DNA of 64,000 nucleotides from Cyrtodaria siliqua (GCA_037043455.1 JAWPHD010005073.1:62001-126000); one strand, 5' to 3'. Counted from the first letter of the stretch, positions 1-13,669 are shown. Numbers and translations: made by a program. Notes: a model not told the origin generated them from the letters alone.

Positions 1-560
1 AAATTTCTTTACTGCCATTCTGTGGGTGGCCGCCTTCGGTGAAATATTAGAGACTGAAAGCATTACATTTAACCCCAATTTGCTGGTCATTTTTGAGTTG
101 AGTTTTATCATCCATTCGGATATAGGAAATAGGAATAGAGGTTGTAAGCTAAAACTCTATAATGGAGGCCTATGAGAAATGCACTAGTGGTATATGACCT
201 AAAGGCTGATGCTTTCACGAATGATGGCTAATTAATGTTGCGCCTAATGTGCGCTCCACGTCGTATTGTCGCTACATGATAATGGGGCCAGTGTAAAAGA
301 TATAATGTCTCTCCTGACTCTGAAACACTCTATGGTACTCATTGTCATCATACTCATAACTTAAACGCTACATACTAATAAATTAATTATTTCGGTCATA
401 GCACATACATTACACATACAATTTCATAAGTAATGTATTCAAGTACAGCCAACATTTAATTAATGTTTATTTTTGTTTTAATATATTGTATTTTACTATA
501 TTAAAAATGTTTTAAGAGCCCACTTCTGCTTAAACGAAAAGAAAAATGCATAAATATTTA
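1..560. other. Unannotated AT-rich DNA
   Basis: No gene, RNA or clear repeat seen. The same is true of 931-1440, 2860-3117 and 14346-14514. Confidence 0.6.
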
Positions 561-930
561 TAATAAAAAAATAATGATCTTGAAACAAATGGATGACCCA
601 TGAAAGTCTTATGGCTTATTTCCAATGGGGTCCATGGACGAGATATATATAACTTACACATTTTGAGAATCCATGCAAACTCTATAGACACAATATAAAT
701 GCCTTTAATCAGCCAAACCAAACCCCAAAACGGGCGCGTCGAATTAAGAGTTACCAACTCATAAATCGTTTCACACATATTCAATCACGGGTAATTTAAG
801 ATTTTATGAATAAACCTATCATTTTAATCGGCACATATACATCATTATATGACCCGAACACCTGCATAGAGTTTTGAAAAAACTATTTTGTGTATAGTAT
901 AATTTTGCCGTTATTTGGCGGGTTAGTTTC
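560..930 (+). mobile_element. Foldback-MITE family B, one arm
   Basis: Carries the family words TAACTTACACATTTTGAGAA, AATTAAGAGTTACCAACTCA, GAACACCTGCATAGAGTTTT and the end TTTGGCGGGTTAG. The same arm recurs at about 45265-45605, 56340-56640 and, in both orientations, at 22990-24355. Confidence 0.75.
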
Positions 931-1440
931 TTTAATGACAAAATACTGTTTTACGACGAACATGTTTAATAGTCTACAGTAACCCACCCAACTCCAGAGA
1001 TCTAAAAAGTTTACTGCGTCTTAAAGTGTCTAAGCCAACACTAGTTAGATACGAATCTAAAATCATAGTTTATGACTGAAGTATACTTTATGCCACCTCC
1101 CTCTGAGGTTGCAGGCCCATGATGTGTTAACGGGACGTACACTCCCATTTCATTCATAGTCGTGCCATTATATATATGATCGTGACATTAAATACATGGT
1201 CATGCCATTGTAAAAGCAGATAAATTGGGCGTGGAAAACCTTGTGCGCTTTTTTCTTTTCACATTTATTCCAAACCTCAACTCGAGCGTCAGTCTATAGA
1301 CGGGTTAGTAGAATAAAAGTAGTGATAATTGGTTAGTTAGGCCAACGTTAAAAACAATTATGTTTGTCCTTTCCCAACAATAATTTCACATTTTAGGTCG
1401 GAAGGAAGGCAAATACATTTTTTTTATTTAAATTGTATTT

Positions 1441-1830
1441 AAAATGTTTATTGGTACGCAGTATTCAGGGCAAATTTAGAGAGTATTCAGTACCCACGGC
1501 CCGGGTACCAGTACCCGCAAATTACATTATTTAGTATTCAGTAGGCATAAAAAATAGGCATCAAACTATGTTTTCTATGTAAAAAAACCTGTTGAAATCC
1601 ACAAATTGACCCCAAAATAGCAAAACGGTGAGATACAACCTTTAATACAGTTTTAAATGTCGTTTTATATCACATCTTCATAAAATTAGACGAATAAATA
1701 GCAAATCGGTTAATTTTTATGAAGAAATTCATATTAAATAGTATTCAGTAGTCGGGTCTAAAATGAAGGAGTATTCAGTACTCAGCTCTAAATTAGAGAG
1801 TATTCAGTACACCCACATGTATTTATAAAT
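1441..1830. repeat. AT-rich stretch with scattered GAGTATTCAGTAC words
   Basis: GTATTCAGT(A) recurs about six times between 1461 and 1810 at irregular spacing. No gene seen. Confidence 0.5.
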
Positions 1831-1997
1831 GAAATCAATATAAAAACACTTGCAACAGTAACAGTTCGGGTGGGTGAGACAAAAACAGTCTGGTAAGTTT
1901 AGAGACGATTTTTCAATAATGGTTCCATTACAAGACTATGTAAAACCAAGGATTTATAAAAATATAAATAAAAAAATAATATATATATATATTATAT

Positions 1998-2580
1998 ATG
2001 TTAATTGTGCCTCCAGACGAGTGGGTTATGATGTAGAGATACAGTTCATCAGCATGTGTTGCAGCTATCCTTTATAGGAAGTGAATGCATATGCTTGATT
2101 TCTGTGTATCTCGTCATAGCTAGGCGCCCTGCCATAGTTTGTCCGTAAGTTGTCTGTCCTTGGTAGTTCACACATTTCTCCCTTAATATATAATTCTGCT
2201 CTGTGAATGTGAATCTCTTAAGAGATCCCAACTTTGGAAAGTTGCCGTAGTGAGTTCAAATTATCTCCCTTTAATATATTTACTGAAATCACAGTATCCG
2301 CAAGATCTGGCACCTTTCATTGTCACTGTCTCAATATAGCTGTGAGTGGTTGAATGCTTAAATGTGGCTACAATGTATGTATGTATGCGTCTTTATGTTA
2401 ATTGTACCTCCAGACGAGTGGGTTATGATGTAGAGATACAGTTTATCAGCGTGTGTTGCAGCTATCCTTTTTAGGAAGTGAATGCATATGCTTGATTTCT
2501 GTGTATCTCGTCATAGCTATGCACCCTGCCGTAGTTCGTCCGTAGTTTGTCTGACCTTGGTAGTTCACACATTTCTCCCT
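1998..2580. repeat. Direct repeat pair of about 186 bp
   Basis: 1998-2183 and 2395-2580 match at more than 90 percent by eye, starting ATGTTAATTGTGCCTCCAGA and ending CACACATTTCTCCCT. The spacer holds unique sequence and a (TGTA)n run. Confidence 0.85.
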
Positions 2581-2629
2581 ATATATATATATGCATGTAT
2601 AAATCATTATATATAAATCATTGGTAAAT

Positions 2630-2860
2630 TAAAACTGTGACCCACAGGGCAGGACAAATTAAACTCATGGTCACCATTAAAACAGGCTTGGTAGAGGACC
2701 ATAAGATATTGTACATGCAAAATATTAGACTTGTATCTCTTGTATTTTTAGAAAAGAAGATTTGTGAAAGATTTGTTTCCCTGTATTACTCTAAGTAAAA
2801 CTATTGCCAGATATGACCCGATGGATTTGACCCAAGTGTCATCATTTCAATAAACATGTT
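2630..2860 (+). repeat. Dispersed repeat family D (GGTCACCATTTGAACAAACT)
   Basis: A unit of about 150 bp around the words GTAAAACTGTGACCCC, GGTCACCATTTGAACAAACT, TTGGTAGAGGACCATA and GCAAAATATTAGA. Other copies lie at 3570-4045, 5340-5510 (inverted), 16310-16520, 24370-24570, 26105-26660, 41380-41720 and 63420-63580. Confidence 0.7.
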
Positions 2861-3117
2861 ACATAAGGACATACGCTTATACTGCATGTGATGTATATTT
2901 CGTATGAGATCCCTACGCCTTGTGGTTTCAAAGAAGATTTTAAAGTTTTAAGTATGTACGGTACATGCAAAATATAATTTAAAAGAGCAAAGATCAAAAC
3001 CTCTAGCTCGGACTTTCAGTTTCATAAAAGAAGTGCTTTTTTTAAAGATTGTCCTATGTAACTCTTATGTTAAATCCGGGACCTCCGGGGTGTCACCGAT
3101 TGAAAACATTGGTACAG

Positions 3118-6100
3118 GGCCATTTTTTTTGGAGGATAATTAATTTTCTCCTTGGATAAAGTGACACATGAACATGAAAATGCATAATGTAACGTAACAG
3201 CAATGTAATGCTTTACTGCATTAGGTAGTGTGTTAAATTAAGAAGACTGACTTAACTGTCGGAAAAATATGAGACTGAACATAACTGTTTAAGAATTACT
3301 GTATAGGATAAAATTTGAATGTTCGCAAGAAGATTATGTGTAGTTCAAGAAAAGGGGAAAATGAAGGATAGCATTGAAATCGACAGAACTATGCTGAAAA
3401 AAGGAATTTGTGAAGGTATATGAACTACTTTGTCAACATAGTAATATTGATAAGAAGACATTTGAACATGACATGATGATAAAATGACATCATAAATCCC
3501 TAAGTCAGAAGCCATACAAATGTCAAAGAAGAGGCTCAGGAGGGCCTGTATCGCTCTACTGCTGTACAAGTTTGAACCTAGGGTCACCATTTGAACAAAC
3601 TTGGAAGAGGACGAAATACAAAATATTAAAACTTTGACTCTTGTAGTTTCTGAGAATAATAATATTGTTTAGGGTTTTCCTTATATGAGTGTATGTAAAA
3701 CATGTGACCCCTATGTCGGCCACAAAAATGACCCCAGGGTCACCATTTGAACAACATTTGGAAGAGGACCTTAAGCGTATGGTAAATGGAAAATATTAAA
3801 CCGTTGACTCTTATAGTTTCAGAAAAGAAAAAAAATCCCTCTATCCTCTATCATTTCATGTAAAACGTGACGCCTAGGGCGGGCCAAAATTAACACCAGG
3901 GTCACCATTTCAACAAACTTGGTAGAGGACCAGAGGGTAATGGTAAATGCAAAATATTAAACCTCTGGCTTTTATAGTTTCAGAAAAAAAAGAAGATTTT
4001 TCAAGTTTGTCCCTGTATAAGTCTATGTAAAACATGTGACTCCTTGACCGAAGGGACTATAGGATTGCACTTCGTCTGTCAGTCTGTCACACTTCGTTCA
4101 ATAACTTCAACTAGGAATGAGATATTTAAATGAAACTTTATAGGTAGGTAGCTTATATGAAAAGGAAGCTTGGGATTGCATTTAGGGGTCACTAGGGTCA
4201 AGGTCAAGGTCACTGTTACAAAAGATAGAAAAACGGTTTCCGCTCAATTCTAACTTCAGTTAGGAAGGAGATATTGGAATCAAACTCTATGTGTAGGTAG
4301 CGTAAATAAAAAGCAAATGTAGCATTACATTTGGGGTCACTAGGGTCAAGGTCAAGGTCAGTTACTAAAAATAGAAAAAAACGTTTCCGCTTAGTAACTT
4401 CAGTTAGGAATGAGATATTGGAATGAAACTTTATGGGTAGGTAGCTTATATGAAAAGGAAGCTTGGAATTGCATTTTGGGTCACTGGTGTCAAGGTCAAC
4501 ATCATTGCAACTAAAAAATAGAAAAACGGTTTCCGCTCAGTGACTTCAATTAAGAATGAGATATTGAAATGAAATTTTATGGATAGGTAGCTTATATGAA
4601 AAGAAGCGTAAGATTGCATTTGGGGTCACTGGGGTAAAGGTCACTGCTACTAAAAATAGAAAAATGGTTTCCGCTCAGTAACTTCAGTTAGGAATGAGAT
4701 ATTGGAATGCAACTTTATGGGTAGGTAGCTTATATGAAAAGGAAGCTTGCGATTGCATTTGGGGTCACTGGGGTGAAGGTCAAGGTCACTGGCACTAAAA
4801 TAGGGAAACGGTTCCCGCTCAATAACTTCATTTCGGAATGAGATATTGGAATGAAAGCCTATATGAACAGAAGCTTGGGATTGCATTTGGGGTCACTGGG
4901 GTCAAAGTCAAGTACTGTTACTAAAGATAGAAAAACGGTTTCCGCTAAATAACTACAATTAGGAATGAGATGTTGGAATAAAACTTTATTGGTAGGTAGC
5001 TTATATGAAAATGAAGCTTGTGATTGCATTTGGAGTCACTGGGGTCAAGGTCACTGTTACTAAAAATATAAAAACAGTTTCTACTAAATTTAGTTAGGAA
5101 TGAGATATTGGAATGAAACTTTATGAGTAGGTAGCTTGTATGAAAAGCAAGTTTGGGGCATTTGGGGTCACCTGGGTCAAGGTCACTGTTACTAAAATTA
5201 GAACACCCTTTTCTGATCAATATTTTAAGTTCCCTTTCACTGTTTCTAACAATATAAAACAGTTTCCGATCAATAACTTTAGTTTTCCTACGTGAATTGT
5301 ACCAAAATGTTACCAAAAGGCGTGTTTCATGGAAAAGAATCGACTAAAAATAAAATTTGATGGATCACATGTTTTACATAGACTTAAACAGGGAAAAACT
5401 TGAAAAATCTTTTCTGAAACTATGAGATCCAGAGGTTTAATATTTTGTCTTTACCATAAGCTTATGGTTCTATTCCAAGTTTGTTCAAATGGTGACCCTG
5501 GGATCATATTTGTGGCCGACCTAGAGGTCACATGTTTTTAAAGAAAATCCCACGCCCCACCCCCAGCTCTCAAAAAGTACTTTTTTCCCCATACAATGTT
5601 GTATGTTTTCATGTAATTCAGCGTGGTTAACGTTCTGTTTTAATTGAAACATTCCTACGCCCATGATTTGTACAGCAAGTAGGGTGATACACTCTTGGGC
5701 CTCGCTTGACATTTGTATGGCTTCTGACTTAGGGGTTTATGATGTTATTTTATCATCATGTCATGTTCAAATGTCTTCTTATCAATATTACTATGCTGAA
5801 AAAGTAGTTCATATTGATCATTGTCATCGTCTGTCAATGTAAATATACCTGAAACATATCGCCAATATGCATCCCTAATTTTCTTTTGCACCACAGCTCA
5901 GAATTTCTTATAATGGTCTCGAGTTGTAGAGTACGTCTTTTGACTTTCAAGCTTTTCCCTTTTACGTATTAACCGAAGAATAGGTCTATCAATTCAAGAG
6001 TAACCTGTTTTTACTTTGGGCATTTTTGATGGGATAAGCCTCTCAGTGGCTTCACAGATTTCTTTTTTTAAGCATAGTTATCTTGATTCCAATGCAATCC

Positions 6101-6345
6101 TTCATTTGCCCCATTTCTTGAACTACACAAATTCATTCTTGCCAGCATTCAAATTTTATCCTATGCAGTAATTCTTAACAGTTATGTTCAGTCTCATATT
6201 TTTCAGACAGTTACGCTTCTAAATTTAAAACGCTACCTAATACAGTAATGTATTACATTGCTGTTACGTTACATTATGCATTTAAATGTTCATGTGTCAT
6301 TTTATTCAAGGATAAAATTAATTACCATAAAAAAAAGCATTATCA
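3118..6345. mobile_element. Foldback element with long inverted arms around a tandem array
   Basis: Sequence at about 3118-3604 recurs inverted at about 5474-6343: for example the left-arm word CATAATGTAACGTAACAGCA is matched inverted near 6261-6280, as are the TAATTAATTTT ends. The arms (about 490 and 870 bp) enclose a repeat array (4046-5300). No transposase frame is present. Arm boundaries are approximate, because the inner end merges with a dispersed repeat (GGTCACCATTTGAACAAACT). Confidence 0.75.
4046..5300. repeat. Tandem array of about 145-bp units inside the foldback element
   Basis: About eight units with GAGATATTGGAATGAAACTT and GGGGTCACTGGGGTCAAGGT as landmarks, at about 4118, 4268, 4412, 4557, 4696, 4840, 4969 and 5102. 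It begins with a CTTCGTCTGTCAGTCTGTC stretch, the inverted form of the GACAGACG-type microsatellite seen in other elements here. Two more units lie at 12835-13100. Confidence 0.85.
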
Positions 6346-7212
6346 AATAATGACCGGTAGGGGACATTGTATTGCATAGCAATACTTCTTGTTGTTGTCC
6401 CGTTTATTGGGAAGAGTGAGGTTTCGTGCATCCTAGAACTTGGTTTAAAACACCCCAACCCCCACTCCCCCACCAGCGGCCTTTTTTTGCCACTGACCAT
6501 TCCAAGGTGGTAGCCCTATTGTCAACCCTTTTGTGTTTGTGATGTCTTATTTTGCCTTTTATTCATCTTTAAAGTTGTTCTTTATTTCTATGTGTGTTTT
6601 TGATTGACTGTCATTTTTTTTGTGGTGGAGGCAGAACAGCCAATTTTCTTGGATAGAACCAGTACTGTTAACCTCCTACCATCCAAAACAATCGACACTT
6701 CCTCACTTACAGTTACGCTTCTAAATTTAAAACGCTACCTAATACAGTAATGTATTACATTGCTGTTACGTTACATTATGCATTTAAATGTTCATGTGTC
6801 ATTTTATTCAAGGATAAAATTAATTACCATAAAAAAAAGCATTATCAAATAATGACCGGTAGGGGACATTGTATTGCATAGCAATACTTCTGTTGTTGTC
6901 CCGTTTATTGGGAAGAGTGAGGTTTCGTGCATCCTAGAACTTGGTTTAAAACACCCCAACCCCCACTCCCCCACCAGCGGCCTTTTTTTGCCACTGACCA
7001 TTCCAAGGTGGTAGCCCTATTGTCAACCCTTTTGTGTTTGTGATGTCTTATTTTGCCTTTTATTCATCTTTAAAGTTGTTCTTTATTTCTATGTGTGTTT
7101 TTGATTGACTGTCATTTTTTTTGTGGTGGAGGCAGAACAGCCACTTTTCTTGGATAGAACCAGTACTGTTAACCTCCTACCATCCAAAACAATCGACACT
7201 TCCTCACTTACA
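6208..7212. repeat. 502-bp near-perfect tandem duplication
   Basis: 6208-6710 is repeated directly at 6711-7212. I saw only a one-base length change (CTTGTTG to CTGTTG) and one or two substitutions (CCAATTTTC to CCACTTTTC). The unit contains the end of the foldback right arm and a SINE fragment. Either a very recent duplication or an assembly duplicate. Confidence 0.9.
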
Positions 7213-7553
7213 AGTCAATAACAAACAGATCTGAACCACTGAAGAAGCCAAAATATCACGAAGCACCTAACTTTAATTTCTAATACTCTTCTCTCAAAAA
7301 TCAAAGATTGATATAGAATAGCAAACTTGGATTATATTAAATTATTTTCATTTTCAAAATATGAAATTGTATAAAACAAGAAATCCGCGGATTCACATGT
7401 CTAGTCTAACGGGGGCGGTACTTAAAAATAAAAAGGTCAATGATGCTTAAATGAGTTTGTAAACATTTTAGTAACTAAAAGCAATGGAGTTTGCAGTATG
7501 CTGAGATGACATTTAAGTGCATTTGTTTAAAAACAAAATGCCATTCTATTAAA

Positions 7554-10500
7554 AACAAGAGACCCAAGAGGGCCTGTGGACACTCTACTGGCTAAAACGG
7601 CTCTTATATCAAGGGTTGTCGACATAAAATTCCCATTAGTACTTCTTTTAAAACATTGCAAAAACAACAGGGATAGGATGGCATTAGATCGCTCACCTGG
7701 TAATCATGGGCAATAAGTCTGCTGTGTCTAGTCTGGCATGGGTATTTTTCAATTTGTCCCACTTTCTTCTTTGAATGAAATTTCATAAAAATGGGAGGAG
7801 GTGGAGGGGGGCATTCTATTAAAAACAAGAGACCCAAGAGGGCTTGTGGATGCTCTACTGGGTAAAACGGCTCTTATATCAAGGGTTGTCGACATAAAAT
7901 TCACATCAGTACTTATCTTTTAAAACATTGCAAAAACAGGAGGGATAGCATGGCCTTAGATCGCTCACCTGGTAATCATAGGCAATTAGTCTGCTGTGTC
8001 TAGTCTGGCATGGGTATTTTTTAATTGTCCCACTTTTTTCTATATCTTTATATTAACATTCTAAACAAATATGGTAAAGATCAGATAAAACATGAAGTAA
8101 CTATGTATACAGATTTAACAAAGGAAAATACAATATAGCGTTTTTCATTTCAACAATATTTCAACAAATCAAGGGCCATAACTCTGTCTTTACTAACAAG
8201 ATCTAGCTTGTTTTCAAACTTGTCCACGATTTCATTGATATACTGCACTTTGCACAACTAGACATCATACTTAGGCTTCCTGCCAAATTTTGTAGAAATC
8301 CAACAAGCCGTCTAGGAGGAGTGACGCCGACAAGAAATTTAAAGTAAAAAATGTCAAAGGGCCATAACTCTGTCATAAATCAGTGAACTGGAACAAAAGC
8401 GCAATATGCACAACTAAACATCTTACCTATGCTTCCTGCCAAGTTTCGTCGAAATCCAACAAGGCGTTTAGGAAGAAATTAAAAAGTAAAAATGTCAAGG
8501 GGCTGTAACTCCATATAAAATCAACGAACCGGAAAAAAAACGCTATAGGCACAACTAGAAATCATAGCAATGAATAAAAAATAAATAATCAAATCAAAAA
8601 ATAATAAAAAGAAAAAAAAGGAAAAAAGAGAAAAATTAATAATAAAAAAAATCAACATCTAAAAACAAGTTGTATATATATATTAAAAAAAAAATGAACA
8701 AAAAAAAAAAAAAAAAAATTTAAAAAAAAAAAGAGGCAAGTTTGGTGAAGATCAGATGAAAAATGAAAGCCCTATTGTATTGAGGCAAAATATAGCATTT
8801 TTAACAAAATCAAGGGCCATAACTCTGCCGTTACTGGTCTGATCTGGCTGGTTTTCGAACTTGTCCGAGCTTTCATTGATATTAACAAGCTGTTAAAAGT
8901 TTGGTAAAGATTGGATGAAAAATGAAGGCCCTATCGTCTTAACGAGGCAAAATATAGCATTTTCAACTAGATCAAGGGCCATAACTCCATTGTTACTAAT
9001 CCGATCTGGCTGATTTTCGAACTTGTCCGAGCTTTTATTAATATTAACAATCTGGTAAAGTTTGGTAAAGATCGGATGAACAAGAGGCCCAAGAGGGCCT
9101 GTATACGCTCTACTGGCTTAAACGGCTCTTATATCAAGGGTTGTCATCACAAAATTCCTATCAGTATTACTTTTAAAACATTGCAAAAACAAGAGGGCCT
9201 GAGTATGGCACTAAGGGGTAAAAACTGTCAAGGGGCCGTAACTCCATCAAAAATCAACGAGCTGGAAAAACCCCGCAACAGGCACAACTAGAAATCATAC
9301 CAATACCAAAGTTTCGTCAAATCCAACGTAAAAAAAAAAAAAGTAATTAAACCAATTCAAACAATGAAATGAAAAACTTAAAACAAAAAAAATCAAATGA
9401 AATAAAAAGAAATAAAAAACACAATTAAAAAAACAACAACAACAACAAATAAATGGTAAAAAACATCAACATTTACTTAAAATAATAATAAAAAATAATA
9501 AATAAACAAGAGGTCAATGACCTTGAAGCTCTACTGATTGATTTTGATTTCAGGAAGTAGTCGCTACAGACTTGTTTTTTTTAAATAATTTTTAGCCGTG
9601 GCGGCCATCTTGAATTTCCGGCTGACCTGAAATTTTGCTAGGATCAATAAGACATCAAGAGCAACATTCCTGTGAAGTTTCATGAAAATCTGTCAAGTAG
9701 TTTCAGAGGAATAGTCGCTACAAGTTTTCATTATATAACTCTATGTAAACAAAGTTGGCCGCTGACAGCCATGTTTAACATCGAATCAAAATGATTTTTG
9801 ACAAGGACTAACATCATGTCATGCTGATCATTTTAGAAAAAGTCCCATATCAATATCACTTATAGTTTTCAAGAAGTAGTCGCTACAAACTTGTATTTTG
9901 AAAATCTATTTTTAGCCATGGCAGCCATCTTGAATTTCCGGCTGAACTGAAATTTGGCTAGGATCAATTAGACATCAAGAGCAACATTCCTGTGAAGTTT
10001 CATGAAAATCCGTCAAGTAGTTTCAGAGGAGTAGTCGCTACAAGTTTTCATCATATAACTCTATGTAAACAAAGATGGCCACTGGCAGCCATGTTTAATG
10101 TCGAATTAAAATAATGTTTGACTCTGATAACCATCATGTCATGCTGATCATTTTACAAAAAGTCCCATATCAATATCACTTATAGTTTTCAAGACGTAGT
10201 TGCTACAAACTTCTTTTTTAAAAATCTATTTTCAGCTGTGGCGGCCATCTTGAATTTCTGGCCGATCTGAAATTTTGCTAGGATCAATAAGACATTAAGA
10301 GCAACATTCCTGTAAAGTTTCATGAAAATCCGCCTAGTAGTTTCAAAGGAGTAGTCGCTACAAGTTTTTAATATATAACTCTATGTAAACAAAGATGGCC
10401 GCTGGCAGCCATGTTTAACGTTGAATCAAAACAATTTTTGACAAGGACCAACATCATGATTGTCATGTTGATCATTTTAGAAAAAGTCCCATATCAATAT

Positions 10501-11612
10501 CACTTATAGTTTTCAAGACGTAGTCGCTACAAACTTCTTTTTTAAAAATCTATTTTTAGCCTGGTGGCCATCTTGAATTTCCGGCCGACCTGAAATTTTG
10601 CTAGGATCAATTAGACATCAAGAGCAACATTCCTGTGAAGTTTCATGAAAATCCGTCAAGTAGTTTCAGAGGTGTAGTCGCTACAAGTTTTCATTATATA
10701 ACTCTATGTAAACAAAGATGGCCGCTGGCAGCCATGTTTAACGTCGAATCAAAACGATTTTCGACAAGGACCAACATCATGTCATGCTGATCATTTTAGA
10801 AAAAAAACATATCAATATCACTTATAGTTTTCAAGAAGTAGTCGCTAAAACTTGTTTTTTAAAAACCGATTTTTAGACCTGGCGGCCATCTTGGATTTCA
10901 CATCATGAATTTTTGCTAGGATCAACTAGACTTCATGGGCAACATTTTGTAAAGTTTCATGAAAATCCATTCAGTAGTTTCAGAGGAGTAGTCGCTACAA
11001 AAAAAAGTTTACGGACAGACGGACAGACAGACGGACGGACAGACGGACGCCGCACCACGGCATAAGCTCTGCTGATCTCTGATCAGTCGAGCTAATAAAA
11101 ACTAAGGCTTAACAAGGCAAAACATAGCATTTTTAACTAAATCTGGCTGGTTTTCAAACTTGTACGAGCTTGCCTTGACATCAAAAATCTGGTAAAGTTT
11201 GGTAAAGATCGGATGATAAATGAAGGCCCTATCGTCTTAACGAGGCAAAATATAGCATTTTTAACTAATTCAAGGGCCATAACTCTGCTGTTACTGGTCC
11301 GATCTGGCTGGTTTTCGAACTTGTCCGAGCTTTCATTGACATTAACAATCTGGTAAAGTCTGTTAAAGACAGATGAAAAATGAAGGCCCTTTTGTCTTAA
11401 CGAGACAAAAGTTAACGACGGACGACGAACAACTCGGCATCCCATAAGCTCTGCTGGCCTTTGGACAGTAGAGCTAAAAATTAAGGCCCTATCATCTTAA
11501 CGAGGTAAAAGTTAACAGACGACAGATGGACAACGGACGGACGACGGACAACTCGTCATCCCATAAGCTCTGCTGACCCTTGGCCAGTAGAGCTAAGGCC
11601 AGTAGAGCTAAA
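7554..11612 (+). mobile_element. Nested cluster of tandem-core ('pearl'/Helentron-like) elements
   Basis: Heads of the form AACAAGAGACCCAAGAGGGC with CTCTACTGG occur at 7554, 7823 and 9077. Tails of the form CATAAGCTCTGCTGGCCTTT...CAGTAGAGCTAA end at about 11476, 11596 and 11612. Cores repeat AAGGGCCATAACTCTG and GGTAAAGTTTGGTAAAGATC. Long A-runs at 8700-8740 and 9330-9500 separate parts. The head's GCTCTACTG and the tail's CAGTAGAGC are inverted. The layout (short inverted ends, tandem core, GACGGAC microsatellite) agrees with what is known of bivalve pearl elements; the assignment is inference. No coding frame. Confidence 0.7.
9507..11094 (+). mobile_element. Tandem-core element, family E, copy 1
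   Basis: Starts CAAGAGGTCAATGACCTTGA with AGCTCTACTGAT, holds about 4.5 units of 310-325 bp (landmarks AAGTAGTCGCTACAAACTTG and GGCGGCCATCTTGAATTTCC at about 9556, 9868, 10196, 10511 and 10838), then a GACAGACGGAC microsatellite and a tail with GCATAAGCTCTGCTGATCTC and CAGTCGAGCTA. Nested in the 7.5-11.6 kb cluster. Confidence 0.85.
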
Positions 11613-11799
11613 AATCGTCAGCTCCAAAAGTAGGTCAAGGTCAAAGATGAAATCCATGCATCCAAAAAGATGCACTACCCAAGACACAACTATGTCTAAA
11701 TAGAATATTTTGTCTTCCAAAGATTAAGTTATAAATTAGGTTTAAAACACCTAGTGCATAATTATTGTTCATGAGAAAGTGTGTAAATGTAACAATTAA

Positions 11800-12480
11800 A
11801 GTTATCTGCCCTTTGCTTGGATGGTGAAGGTCACATCCACATTTGCTTTGTCAGGTTGCAATTTACCACTCAAGATACAACTTTAAGCAAAGTTTGAAAG
11901 GTCTTAGTGCATACAGTTTGTGAAAAAGTGACCTAAACGCCAAAGTTAATATTATAAGCTTATCTGCCCTTTGCTTGGAGAGACAAGGTCACATCCACAT
12001 CTGCTTTGTCACCTTGCGATGTACCACCCTAAATACAACTATAAACGAAGTTTAAAAGGTGTAGTGCATACAGTTTGCACGAAATTGACCTCAACACAAA
12101 AGTTGAAGGTAAAATTATTGAGTTATCTGCCCTTTGCTTGGAGGGTCAAGGTCACTTCCAAATTTGCTTTGTCAAGTTGTGATGTACCACTCAAGATACA
12201 ACTATAAACAAAGTTTTAAATGTTTAGCGCATACAGTTTGTGAAAAAGAGACCTAAACGCAAAAGTTGAACCTAAAAATTATTAAGTTATCTGCCCTTTG
12301 CTTGGAGGGTCAAGGTCACTTGCACATTTGCTTTGTCACGATGCCATGTACCACCCAAGATACAACTAAAAGCAAAGTTTGAAAGGTCTAGTGTATATAG
12401 TTTGTGAGAAAATAACATAAACGCAAAACTTGAAAGTTGCCGCCACCGATGCCGCCGCCGCCGCCGATGCCGCCGCCGCC
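11800..12480 (+). repeat. Array of about 160-bp units ending in CCG repeats
   Basis: Landmark GTTATCTGCCCTTTGCTTGG at about 11799, 11960, 12121 and 12287. The array closes with a run of (CCGCCG) and GATGCCGCCG at 12440-12482. This is another tandem-core element lacking obvious ends. Confidence 0.75.
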
Positions 12481-12834
12481 GCTCGAAAAGGCGAGACAAA
12501 AACTATTTAAAGTTAAAAATATTAGCATTTTTGGATATTAACATGTTTATGTAAGGAAAATATAAGCACAGAAATAAATTTGTGATGGGGTTTGATGCAA
12601 ATGAAACTTATACGCATAAAACTCTTCATGATATGTGTGTTTTAAAGTCGGCAATATTTTGTGCAATTTCTGCTGCAGTGACTGTGCCACCTGAAATTTA
12701 GATACAATTCACAGTTTTCTATTTATTTGTTATTAGGTCTGTGGCACAGATAATCATCTCTTTCCTGTTTGCTGAGACAATTTCAAGCTGGCAATCGGAT
12801 TGACCTTAGGTCACGATTCTGCAGACAAAAAATG

Positions 12835-13110
12835 AGTTACGAATGAGATATTGGAATGAAACTTTGTGGGTAGGTAGCTTATATAAAAAGGAAACTTGGG
12901 ATTGCATTTGAAGTCACTGGGATTAAGGTCAAGGTCACTGCTACTAAAAATAGAAAAACGGTTTCGCTCAGAAACTTCAGTTAGGAATGAGATATTGGAA
13001 TGAAGCTTTATGGGTAGGTGTTTTATATGAAAAGGAAGCTTGGGATTGTATTTGGGGTCACTGGGGTCAAGGTCACTGCTACTAAAAATAGAAAAATCTG
13101 CAATTGTATT
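12835..13110 (+). repeat. Two-unit copy of the 145-bp array family
   Basis: Two units of the family filling 4046-5300 (GAGATATTGGAATGAAACTT, GGGGTCACTGGGGTCAAGGT). The rest of 13110-13660 shows nothing recognisable. Confidence 0.75.
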
Positions 13111-13669
13111 GATCTTGTCACTATTCTGTAGACAGTCTCAATAGCCAAAATCTACAATCTCAACTCTAATCAACTACTGAAACATAATAATCTACATGGA
13201 CTTCTTCTCTTTTACTAGAGCTCTATATCTCTTGTAATTGACTTTGGACTGATGTTGACTAGCGGTTATCATCTCGACTCTTCAGATCAACGTAATTTGC
13301 TAATGGAAAACCTGACCAAAATGCCTAATGCAGTCACAGCTGGCATTCATTTTGATAATGGAAAGAGTGTATAATGGAAAGAGGGATAGAGAGAAGACGA
13401 GATAGTGTCATAATGTATATACATGACAAGCCCATATCTCTTCTTCTTTCTTTCCTTCTTAAACTTTCCATTATCGAAATGAAAGCCTGTGTGTGCAATA
13501 GGGCCAGGGTAAATAAGAACTTATCGTCATCGAAAAAAATGAGAGAAACCTTATAATGAGACTTCAGTAAAGAAACATTAAGAACTGTGCAAATATCTTA
13601 GTAGCATAACGATAGCTACTGTTTTAATATTTGTGAAAGCAATCTGGGAATTTACTAATATATTAGAAA

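Noticed and set aside
530..784. Small minus-strand frame of 84 codons
   Set aside because: It lies within a dispersed MITE arm that recurs elsewhere with frame-breaking changes.
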